Assembly (NCBI GenBank): GCA_030749725.1
Contig: JASMJM010000014.1
Span: 45,537 to 109,536 of the forward strand
Direction: 5' to 3'
Length of the DNA: 64,000 nt
From: Pseudomonadales bacterium
Lineage (GTDB): Bacteria > Pseudomonadota > Gammaproteobacteria > Pseudomonadales > Azotimanducaceae
Shown one piece after another: positions 8,550 through 16,382 of the stretch (its first letter is position 1; each line of letters opens with the position of its first letter). The notes under the pieces are model-generated. The model was not told the DNA's origin and did no database searches. It saw only the letters and a list, made by a program, of their open reading frames with translations. Position numbers and translations under genes: made by a program.

Positions 8550-9467
8550 CTATAGCAAACTCGCCAGCAAGTCATTGGTTCTTTGAAACGATTCCCGGCC
8601 GCTTGCTCCTGCCGGGTAGACGCTGGCGATCACCTCGGTAGCGCCCGCTGAGAAATAAGCCTTCAACTGGTCCGTTACTTCCTGTTCATTGCCGACGACG
8701 GCGATTTCGCCCGCTTGGTCCAATCCTTCGGCATCCAGTTGACGACGATAGTTGAACGTCTGGCTGTACCCCTGAAAGATCTGCACGGCACGTGCTGTCG
8801 CTTCCTCTTTGTCATCATGCACGCAGACAGGTAAACCGACGATGATACGCGGTTCGCCGCGTCCTGCATCCGCTGCTGCCTTGCGAATTCTGGGGGAGGT
8901 GTTGGTCTCGACAGTCTTTTGGCCGACCATCCAGGTTACGGTTCCATCAGCTACCTCGCCCGCTGCCTTAAGCATTAGCGGTGCAAGGGCAGATATGACG
9001 ACGGGGAAGGGTTGCGCGTCCGGCACCATGAAGCCCGTTCTCACCTGGTACATATCTCCCTGGAAGTCCACCCTGCCTTCATCTGCCAACGACTTAATGA
9101 TGCTGACGTACTCGCGCATATGCAGAGCAGGGCGATCGTATTTCAATCCCAAGCTGTTCTCGATCCCCGGTCGATGTGACGGGCCCACACCAAGCACCAG
9201 TCTGCCGCCCGTTAGCACGTTGGCTGTGGCAGCCTGCTGGGCGACCGTGCTGGGGTGGCGCGGGTAAGATGGCACCACCGCGGTACCCAGTTCAATGCTG
9301 CTGGTCTTCTCGCCCGCCAGGGCAATGATGGTCAACGCATCGAAGGTAGCCACTTGGGGAAACCAGTAGCTGTGAAATCCCCTGCCTTCGAGGTCGACTA
9401 TTTCGTCAATGACGCTGGTCAGGGGCGCGCCGCGACGGACATTGCCGCCATAGATTCCGATCTTCAT
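8550..9467 (-). CDS. LLM class F420-dependent oxidoreductase (second)
   Basis: This 305-residue luciferase-like TIM barrel is clearly different from the one at 2164-3030. It shows MKIGIYGGNVRRG, FHSYWFPQVATFDALT, IELGTAVVPSYPRHP, NVLTGGRLVLGVGPSHRP and FPVVISALAPLMLKAAGEVADG. The order and wording suit the F420-dependent LLM subfamily common in actinobacteria and some marine proteobacteria. A GAGGAG ribosome-binding site precedes the ATG at 9467. Its substrate is unknown. The MITE-like element begins 32 bp upstream, in the promoter region. Confidence 0.88.
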   Translation of the reverse strand: MKIGIYGGNVRRGAPLTSVIDEIVDLEGRGFHSYWFPQVATFDALTIIALAGEKTSSIELGTAVVPSYPRHPSTVAQQAATANVLTGGRLVLGVGPSHRPGIENSLGLKYDRPALHMREYVSIIKSLADEGRVDFQGDMYQVRTGFMVPDAQPFPVVISALAPLMLKAAGEVADGTVTWMVGQKTVETNTSPRIRKAAADAGRGEPRIIVGLPVCVHDDKEEATARAVQIFQGYSQTFNYRRQLDAEGLDQAGEIAVVGNEQEVTDQLKAYFSAGATEVIASVYPAGASGRESFQRTNDLLASLL

Positions 9468-9499
9468 GGTAGGGTCTCCTCAAATGAAGGAAATATCTT

Positions 9500-9690
9500 A
9501 GTGTACTGTCCCACAATTAAGTAGCCTTATTCGCTGGCCTATTTTATCCCTGGACTTCGACTGGGCGTCCCCGTTGTTCGTCCTTATCGGGGCGCCCGGC
9601 GAGGGTGCCCAACCCACGGCGTCCTCGCGCCTTGCCAGGAACAAAATATGCCGACCGAACAATGACCACTTAATTGCGGGACAGTACACT
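9500..9690. mobile_element. MITE-like element with 23-bp terminal inverted repeats
   Basis: The two ends are inverted repeats of 23 bp that differ at one position. The left end (9500-9522) starts AGTGTACTGTCCCACAATT and the right end (9668-9690) is its complement with a G for A. The 145-bp interior has no transposase and contains a GC-rich hairpin (GGGCGTCCCCG ... CGGGGCGCCC, about 9562-9598). Size and ends fit a non-autonomous miniature transposable element. The TG...CA termini recall IS3-type ends, but the parent element is not in the window. I see no clear target-site duplication. Confidence 0.65.
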
Positions 9691-9856
9691 GGCACCTTTT
9701 TGGGCTGCCGCAGTCAGGCGTCATGCACCGTGCAACGGCAGGTTATTGCGCCGTGATGTTTTGCCGGCCGATCGCGGCACGGAGAATCACTTCTTTCACT
9801 TTAGCCGTCCATAACGTAAGCTCGTCGGTATCGGATATGCGCAGAGGAGAGGCAAC

Positions 9857-10732
9857 ATCGAAGGTTTTGAAGAGTGGATCACGGGTGAGATCAAGCAGAT
9901 TGTTCAGAATGACCCAGACAATCGCCTGAAGCGCCTGGATGACAGCGCCATCTTTGATGAACCGCTGGTCGGCTTCGTATCAGGCGGCGATGCGATCTTC
10001 CTGCAACTGAAGCAGGTCATCGGAGCATTTCATCTGACGCCGGAAGAGGCGTTGGCCAAATACGCCGAGCGTAATGGTCATGCCCACACTGAAGCCGATG
10101 GTCTGGGGGTTATCTCCTATGTACTGCCCATTTCGGAGCAAACCCGAAAGGAAAATGGCCGCTCGAAAGAGCGACCATCCGAACGCTGGGCAAATACTCG
10201 GTTGTTCGGTGAAGAATTCAGTCGCAAACTGCAATCCCAGATCGTGGCTCTACTCGAGGCCCGGGGATTTCAGGCGGTCGCGCCGGAACTGGACGATGAA
10301 CTTTTTCGCGTCTTCCTGGATGAGAAGGTTGGTTGGACCTCTGTCTGGTCACAACGTCACATAGCGTTTTCAGCCGGGCTCGGCACTTTCGGTCTTTCTG
10401 ACGGTTTGATTACGTCAGTTGGCAAGGCGCACCGGGTGGGCAGCGTGGTGGTCAATCATCCGCTTGAGTCATCGGAACGACCCGATGACATCCATCGTGA
10501 CTGCCTGTTCTACCGGGGTATCGATTGCAGAACCTGCAAGAAACGCTGCCCCGTGGGTGCGATCGATGACAACGGCCACGATAAGAAAGCCTGTTCTGAG
10601 TTCGTCTTTCAGCAGATCCCCATCATCAAGGAAAACTACGGCATCGACATCTATGGATGCGGTCTGTGTCAGACCAATGTCCCCTGTGGCAAGGGAATTC
10701 CCAAGAGCGCTAAAGGGTTTGCGGCCAACTGA
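9857..10732 (+). CDS. QueG-like double 4Fe-4S cluster protein with a non-standard start
   Basis: Homologous-looking sequence runs in one frame from about 9857 (IEGFEEWITGEIKQIV) to the stop at 10730, about 291 residues. The C-terminal half has the paired [4Fe-4S] motifs of the QueG-like/DUF1730 group: C-x7-CRTCKKRCP and YGCGLCQTNVPCGKG. Between the upstream stop at 9812 and a TTG at 10052 the frame has no ATG, GTG or TTG. The TTG would delete about 65 well-formed N-terminal residues. The codon at 9857 is ATC, with AGGAG 7 nt upstream, exactly where the start should be. It is either a rare ATC start or a mutated ATG. Known relatives act in tRNA queuosine reduction or in uncharacterised Fe-S redox chemistry. 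Confidence 0.75.
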   Translation: MEGFEEWITGEIKQIVQNDPDNRLKRLDDSAIFDEPLVGFVSGGDAIFLQLKQVIGAFHLTPEEALAKYAERNGHAHTEADGLGVISYVLPISEQTRKENGRSKERPSERWANTRLFGEEFSRKLQSQIVALLEARGFQAVAPELDDELFRVFLDEKVGWTSVWSQRHIAFSAGLGTFGLSDGLITSVGKAHRVGSVVVNHPLESSERPDDIHRDCLFYRGIDCRTCKKRCPVGAIDDNGHDKKACSEFVFQQIPIIKENYGIDIYGCGLCQTNVPCGKGIPKSAKGFAAN

Positions 10733-10846
10733 CGGCTCGGGCAATGCAGATCAAAGCCCGCACTATTCGCGACCGGATGGTAAGGGCGGCCACCCACAAG
10801 TGGCCGTGATCCAGCGCCAGAGCGTTCTGTCCGGGCGACTGCACCT

Positions 10847-12157
10847 TTGAGAAAACGGCTTACAGTATCTGCGATCCTGGCGTTGTTGGTGGTTCTCTTC
10901 GTGCTGGTGTCGGCCGACGAAGAACTGGTGCCGGAAGTAGCTGCATGGTTGGCAAGCCCACCCGAAAGACCAATGGACGTAGACAACGGCTACATCTATT
11001 TCATCGGCATACTTGCCAGGGAACAGGATGATCCTCTTCAGGTTGGCCTGCAGGCCATTGGTTCATTAGCTGAGCGTCGCCGGGAACCGGTCTTTTTCAT
11101 CTCGTCAGAATCCGAGGAGTATCCGCCCTCCCGCCGGCTGGACCTCCCCCGAGGCGATCCGTTGTGTGTGATAGGGAGCCCGGGTTGTCTGGAGCATATG
11201 CTGCTCCAATCCGACAAACTAGAAACGTTGATTGACAGCAACCTGGTATTGCTTGACCGGTATCGATCCTTCCTTCGCCATTCGCACTATACGACCTTAA
11301 CTGAATCGTCGGCAGATGATATCGACATACCATACAACGCAATAACAAGAGTCAATAGATTGCTCCATGTAAGTGCGGTCAAGCAACTCATTGATGGAAA
11401 TCATAGAAAATTTGCAGCAACCTTAATCGATGACATTACCGCTAAGAGATCTTTGCTTGGTAAAGCGGACGATTTCATTCTGAAGATGACCTTAATCTCG
11501 GCGTTAGCGGAAGATTTCAGACTGATTTCTCAGCTCTATAGCAAGGGCCTCTATGGACAGGGCCTGATCGACCCGGATGACAAGATCTTTGCCGACTTTT
11601 CCAAAAGCGAAAGATCCTGGGAGCTGGCCATGAAGAGACGGTTCAATCGGCATGCCGACAAGGTGTATAAGTTCTTTGACGGATTGGATCTGTCAGAAGA
11701 CGGCATAAATCCCCTGGCGTGGCCGGTGGCTCTACTACACAAACCCAATAAGACGCTGAATGACATCTACCCGAAATTTCACAGAAATTATCAACTGTCG
11801 ATCATGTCGCCCAGTCAGTTTATGGACAGCAGCAGGAATCCCGCCGATGAAAGTAACATCTTCACCCGCAGCAATATCATCGGCTCGATCCTGAACAGAA
11901 AGGCAATGGTCAGCTACCAGGGATATATCGTCGTGATGAAGGACATCGAGTGCTTTATTAAGCTGGTCAAGATCAGGCTCTCGCTACCTGCTGAGATTAC
12001 CGGCAACAGCATCGACTTTGATCAACTGGCCAACTCGGTAGATATACGCAATCCCTATAACGGAAAACGACCCTTCATTGCCGCGCAGTCTGACAGATTC
12101 TGTTTTTCGTCCAGACCGTCCCGAAACGGGCTCGATCGGCTCTGCGTTGACATTTGA
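10847..12157 (+). CDS. Hypothetical protein with N-terminal membrane anchor
   Basis: The 436-residue frame starts at TTG 10847 with a positively charged MRKR and a hydrophobic run (AILALLVVLFVLVS), that is, a signal anchor or signal peptide. The mature region then faces the periplasm. It opens with a motif GYIYFIGILAREQDDPLQVG that could be a substrate- or partner-binding segment. The rest is mixed helical sequence without cysteine motifs or a catalytic signature I know. No family is recognised. The middle part (about 11280-12060) is AT-richer than its neighbours. It starts 115 bp after the QueG-like gene on the same strand and could share its transcript. Confidence 0.65.
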   Translation: MRKRLTVSAILALLVVLFVLVSADEELVPEVAAWLASPPERPMDVDNGYIYFIGILAREQDDPLQVGLQAIGSLAERRREPVFFISSESEEYPPSRRLDLPRGDPLCVIGSPGCLEHMLLQSDKLETLIDSNLVLLDRYRSFLRHSHYTTLTESSADDIDIPYNAITRVNRLLHVSAVKQLIDGNHRKFAATLIDDITAKRSLLGKADDFILKMTLISALAEDFRLISQLYSKGLYGQGLIDPDDKIFADFSKSERSWELAMKRRFNRHADKVYKFFDGLDLSEDGINPLAWPVALLHKPNKTLNDIYPKFHRNYQLSIMSPSQFMDSSRNPADESNIFTRSNIIGSILNRKAMVSYQGYIVVMKDIECFIKLVKIRLSLPAEITGNSIDFDQLANSVDIRNPYNGKRPFIAAQSDRFCFSSRPSRNGLDRLCVDI

Positions 12158-12200
12158 GTTTTAGCCCCATTTCGTTGGCTATCGCGTATCATGGGGCGCC

Positions 12201-13502
12201 ATGAAGTCGCAGTGGGACAGGTTCGATAAGATGATACGCCCCGAGGGGCGTATTTTTTATGGCTGGCGTATCGTGCTCGCCAGTGCCGGCATTCAGCTCC
12301 TTGCCGGTGTCTTGTGGATGCAGTCATTCGGGGCCTATACGGTGCTGCTGCAAAGGGAGTTTGGCTGGAGCAAGGCGGTTGTATCAGGTGCCTTTGCCCT
12401 GACGCGGGTGGAGAGCGGCTTGCTTGGCCCGTTGCAGGGCTGGTTGGTGGACCACTTCGGGCCGCGCGCGATTCTGCGCATCGGCCTCATCCTGTTTGGT
12501 GTGGGTTTTATGCTGTTCAGTCAGGTGAATTCCATTTTGTCTTTCTATCTCACCTTTGCCTTGATTGCAGTTGGCTCGAGCCTGGGGGGATTCGCCACCA
12601 TCATGGTGTCGATCGTCAACTGGTTCAGTCGTCACAGGGCAAAGGCAGTATCCATTTCTCAGCTTGGCTTTTCCATGGGGGGACTGTCGGTGCCCATCGT
12701 GATCCTCTCACTGGAGTTATTCGGCTGGCGTGCCACGGCTTTTGGCTCCGGCGTCATCGTCATGCTTGTTGGGTTGCCCTTGGTACAGGTGGTTCGCCAC
12801 AAACCCGAGGACCGCGATGAAGTACCGGATGGTATTCGATCTAATGATGAACCCACTAACGATACAGATCGACCGCGCGTCCAGGCCGACAGGGACTTTA
12901 CGGCGCGAGAAGCGATGCGCACCAGAGCATTCTGGCTGCTCTCCCTCGGTCACGCCTCTGCGTTACTGACTGTGTCTGCTGTAATGGTGCATCTGGTACC
13001 CCACCTGACAGAGGGGCTTAACTTCTCGCTGGCTGAGGCGGGCGCGGTCGTTGCACTGATGACCGCCTTCCAGATGTTGGGCCAGATTTGTGGGGGGTAT
13101 CTGGGAGATCGCTTTGATAAAAGGTACATCTGCATCGGTTGTATGATCGGGCACAGCTCCGGGCTACTGCTGGTGGCCTTTGCCGGCTCAACCATGATGG
13201 TGATGACCTTTGCCCTGCTGCACGGTTTAGCCTGGGGTATGCGTGGCCCTCTGATGGTGGCACTGCGCGCTGACTACTTCGGACCGTCCTCGTTCGGCAC
13301 CATCATGGGTTTCTCCTCCCTGATCGTGATGTTCGGCATGTCCAGCGGCCCCATCATCGCGGGCTATATGGCGGATGTTACCGGAAATTACCAGGGTGGC
13401 TTGGCGCTCTTGGCGTGTTTAGCTTTTTCCGGATCTTTCTGTTTTCTGCTGGCAAAGCCGCCTCAACATCGAACGGTAGTCAAGACTTCAGACCACCCTT
13501 AG
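12201..13502 (+). CDS. MFS transporter, oxalate/formate-antiporter-like
   Basis: This 433-residue protein has 12 predicted membrane helices. Helix 1 follows the FYGWRIVLAS motif typical of the OFA/monocarboxylate-type MFS branch. Loop 2-3 carries the GPLQGWLVDHFGPRA signature. A long cytoplasmic linker with many charges (about residues 200-235) divides the halves. The second half shows MLGQICGGYLGDRFDKRYI. The start may be 12201 or the ATG at 12231, which is closer to the conserved N-terminus. It imports or exchanges a small organic acid, unspecified by sequence. It precedes a TonB receptor on the same strand, with a 139-bp gap. Confidence 0.9.
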   Translation: MKSQWDRFDKMIRPEGRIFYGWRIVLASAGIQLLAGVLWMQSFGAYTVLLQREFGWSKAVVSGAFALTRVESGLLGPLQGWLVDHFGPRAILRIGLILFGVGFMLFSQVNSILSFYLTFALIAVGSSLGGFATIMVSIVNWFSRHRAKAVSISQLGFSMGGLSVPIVILSLELFGWRATAFGSGVIVMLVGLPLVQVVRHKPEDRDEVPDGIRSNDEPTNDTDRPRVQADRDFTAREAMRTRAFWLLSLGHASALLTVSAVMVHLVPHLTEGLNFSLAEAGAVVALMTAFQMLGQICGGYLGDRFDKRYICIGCMIGHSSGLLLVAFAGSTMMVMTFALLHGLAWGMRGPLMVALRADYFGPSSFGTIMGFSSLIVMFGMSSGPIIAGYMADVTGNYQGGLALLACLAFSGSFCFLLAKPPQHRTVVKTSDHP

Positions 13503-13641
13503 ATCCGCACGCCTGTTCGATGTCGTTCTCCCTTGGGATATCTGATGTACAGCGTCTGCACGTGCACCTATAATACGTGACGGCAACACATCACCATCAA
13601 TTAGCTACTAGATATTTCCTGCCAGGAAATGAGGAAAGACT

Positions 13642-16224
13642 ATGCATCTAAAATCAGGAACGCTTCTATCAGTTGCGTTTGCAGTCTCGACTTCGGCAAC
13701 ATTGCTACCATCCATTGTGCTGTCAGAAGACAGCGGCGTGATGGAAGAGATCGTGGTCACAGGTACCCGCAAAGAGGGCTTGTCCCCGACCGAAACGCTG
13801 TCACCGGTTGACGTTATCGGCGGCGAAAGCCTTGCCAACCAGGCTGCCTTTGACCTTACTGATGGATTGACCAAAATCGTGCCGACGATCAATACTCAAC
13901 GATTCCCGATCGCGGATGGAACGGCATTCATCAGACCCGTCACACTGCGAAACCTGTCACCAGACCAAACACTGGTCCTCGTTAACGGCACCCGCCGACA
14001 TCGGTCGCCACTGGTCAATCTGCAGTTGGCACCACTCGGCACGGTAAACCAGGGATCGCAAGGTGTCGATTATTCGGCGTTGCCCGCCGCGGCGATCGAA
14101 CGGGTTGAGATCTTACGGGATGGCGCATCGGCACAATACGGGTCGGATGCCATCGCAGGTGTGATTAACGTCATCCTCAAAGATGCCAGTGAGGGTTTTT
14201 CTGTTTCTGTCCAGACGGGCGAGTACTATGAAGGCGATGGTGAGAGAACCACCTACGGCTTCAATGGTGGTATCGCACTTGGGGACAGCGGTTTCTTGAA
14301 TGCTACCGTTGAGCGGTCAACTTCCGACACGACCTCCCGGGGAATTGCCAGACCGGATGCAGCATTTGTGGCCAGCGTCGTCGGAGCAAGCCAGGTTCCC
14401 CTCGGCGGACTCGGTCAGCGCTGGGGAGACCCGGATGTGGAAACGACAAAGTTGTTCGTCAATAGCGCGTTTCGCCTCTCAGATGCGATCGAGCTATATG
14501 CAAACGTCAGCTACTCGGACAATGAAACCGTCTCGGATTTCTTCTATCGTGGACCGGTGCTCGATCCTTCCCAGGAATTCGATGCACGAACGACCCTGCA
14601 AATCGATACAGATGGCGATTTCCTGCCAGACGCGGCTCCCCAATCACTGATTGACAGTATTAATGCTGCCGGACTGACTCCGAGTAACTATGTCACCGCT
14701 GATGCAACCAGTGCCAGCGGATTTGTGCTGCGTAATCCGATTTATACCTTGTTCCCCGGCGGTTACAATCCAAACTTTGGTGCCGACATTAGGGATTACG
14801 CCTACGTTATTGGTGCCCGTGGTGAATTTGCCGGCGGCATGAGCTGGGATGTCACGTTTCATAGGGCTGAAGGTGAAGCAGAATACAAGATCTCAGAGAC
14901 CATCAATCCCAGCCTGGGTAGTTTGTCGCCGACGAGTTTTGGTCCCGGGGAGCTGACACAGGAGGAGTACAGTCTGAATATCGACCTGGTCAAGCCATTG
15001 GACCTGGGCGATCTCGCTTCACCCCTCAACGTGGCATTTGGATTCGAATGGAGAGATGAGACCTACGATATTGGTGCCGGTGAACTGGCATCCATTGAAG
15101 CGGGTCCAACGGCCGCATTCTTCGGCGTAGGATCAGATGGTTTCCAGGGATTTCCGGTCGAGTCAGCGGGCAGTTTTGTAAGTGAGAGTTTTGCACTTTA
15201 CCTGGACCTGGAAGCCGATGTCACTGACAATTTCTCAGCCGGTGTCGCGGTTCGCTACGAAGACTTTGACGAGTTCGATTCCACGTTTGACTGGAAAATA
15301 TCCGGTCGTCTGCGTGTCAACGAGAACTTTGCAATTCGTGCAACCGCCAATACCGGATTTCGCGTCCCCACCCCGGGCCAGGTGCATACCCTTAATATTA
15401 CGACTACGTCAGACATTAACGGTAACCTGATCCCCAATGGGACTTACCCGGTTGATCACCCTGTTGCATTGTCGTTAGGTTCAAAATCTCTGGATCCGGA
15501 AGAATCCACCAGTTTCACTTTGGGTGCAATCTGGGTACCCATGGATAATGTCAGCATCACGCTCGACTACTACAACATTACCATCGATGATCGACTGGCA
15601 CTCCTAAACAATACAATAGGTGCCGCTCAAGTAGCTGCCCTGACTGCATCGGGCGTCGCCAACGCCAACCTGCTCCTGGGAAGCAGCGCCAACTTTTTCG
15701 TCAATGGATTTGAATCTAAAGTGACGGGCGTTGACCTGGCTGTCAGTGCTGACTTTGAAGTATTCGGTGGCGAGCTTACTGCGGCCCTGCGTCATAGTTA
15801 TAACGAACAGGAAGTCAGCGATATTGCCGCCGGTACTATCAATCAGTCCCGCGTCTTTGATCTGGAGAATCAGGTTCCACAGAATCGCACAATTCTGAGC
15901 TTCGACTATCGAACCGGCGGCCTGTTCAGTGCAGTAGTCCGCATCAATCGCTATGGCGACTGGGATTCGACCGGCGGACTGTTCAGCCCAGGTGATGCCT
16001 CAGACGCATCGTCCTACGATGCTGCGACGCTGGTTGATGTTGAAGCGACCCTCACATTCAACCAGAACTACAGACTCACAATAGGCGCAGAGAATGTCTT
16101 CGATGAAGAGCCCGGTAGGGAAAAGGATGGCGTTCTGCAGTTCCTCGGGATCACTAATTCACTGACATCTCCCTATGGATTTAATGGTGGGTTCTGGTAC
16201 GTGAGACTTTCCGCCGACTTCTAG
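13642..16224 (+). CDS. TonB-dependent outer-membrane receptor
   Basis: This 860-residue protein starts with a signal peptide and continues with a TonB-box-like EEIVVTGTRKEG. The plug domain follows (about residues 50-180), with TLVLVNGTRRHRS, VERVEILRDGASA-type wording and QYGSDAIAGVINVILK. The remaining sequence is beta-barrel with long surface loops. It ends with the motif WYVRLSADF, which has the C-terminal aromatic residue used by the BAM machinery. An AGGAAAG ribosome-binding site precedes the ATG. It is the gated pore for an iron chelate, vitamin or other large ligand. The substrate is not evident. Confidence 0.95.
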   Translation: MHLKSGTLLSVAFAVSTSATLLPSIVLSEDSGVMEEIVVTGTRKEGLSPTETLSPVDVIGGESLANQAAFDLTDGLTKIVPTINTQRFPIADGTAFIRPVTLRNLSPDQTLVLVNGTRRHRSPLVNLQLAPLGTVNQGSQGVDYSALPAAAIERVEILRDGASAQYGSDAIAGVINVILKDASEGFSVSVQTGEYYEGDGERTTYGFNGGIALGDSGFLNATVERSTSDTTSRGIARPDAAFVASVVGASQVPLGGLGQRWGDPDVETTKLFVNSAFRLSDAIELYANVSYSDNETVSDFFYRGPVLDPSQEFDARTTLQIDTDGDFLPDAAPQSLIDSINAAGLTPSNYVTADATSASGFVLRNPIYTLFPGGYNPNFGADIRDYAYVIGARGEFAGGMSWDVTFHRAEGEAEYKISETINPSLGSLSPTSFGPGELTQEEYSLNIDLVKPLDLGDLASPLNVAFGFEWRDETYDIGAGELASIEAGPTAAFFGVGSDGFQGFPVESAGSFVSESFALYLDLEADVTDNFSAGVAVRYEDFDEFDSTFDWKISGRLRVNENFAIRATANTGFRVPTPGQVHTLNITTTSDINGNLIPNGTYPVDHPVALSLGSKSLDPEESTSFTLGAIWVPMDNVSITLDYYNITIDDRLALLNNTIGAAQVAALTASGVANANLLLGSSANFFVNGFESKVTGVDLAVSADFEVFGGELTAALRHSYNEQEVSDIAAGTINQSRVFDLENQVPQNRTILSFDYRTGGLFSAVVRINRYGDWDSTGGLFSPGDASDASSYDAATLVDVEATLTFNQNYRLTIGAENVFDEEPGREKDGVLQFLGITNSLTSPYGFNGGFWYVRLSADF

Positions 16225-16242
16225 ACCTGTCAATGGAATCAA

Positions 16243-16263
16243 ACCGGCGCCTTCGGCGCCGGT
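16243..16263 (+). terminator. GC-rich hairpin after the TonB receptor
   Basis: A perfect 9-bp stem (ACCGGCGCC/GGCGCCGGT) with a TTC loop begins 18 bp after the receptor stop. The following CTTCCATT is only weakly T-rich, so it is a likely but not textbook intrinsic terminator. Confidence 0.6.
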
Positions 16264-16382
16264 CTTCCATTCGGACGATTGTTGAAAACCCTGAGGGACA
16301 CGCTTGACCTAGCCGACGACTTGACACAGCAGATGTTGAGTCGTAGGGAGATAGTTGTGCTAACCTGCTTATAACAAGGATA

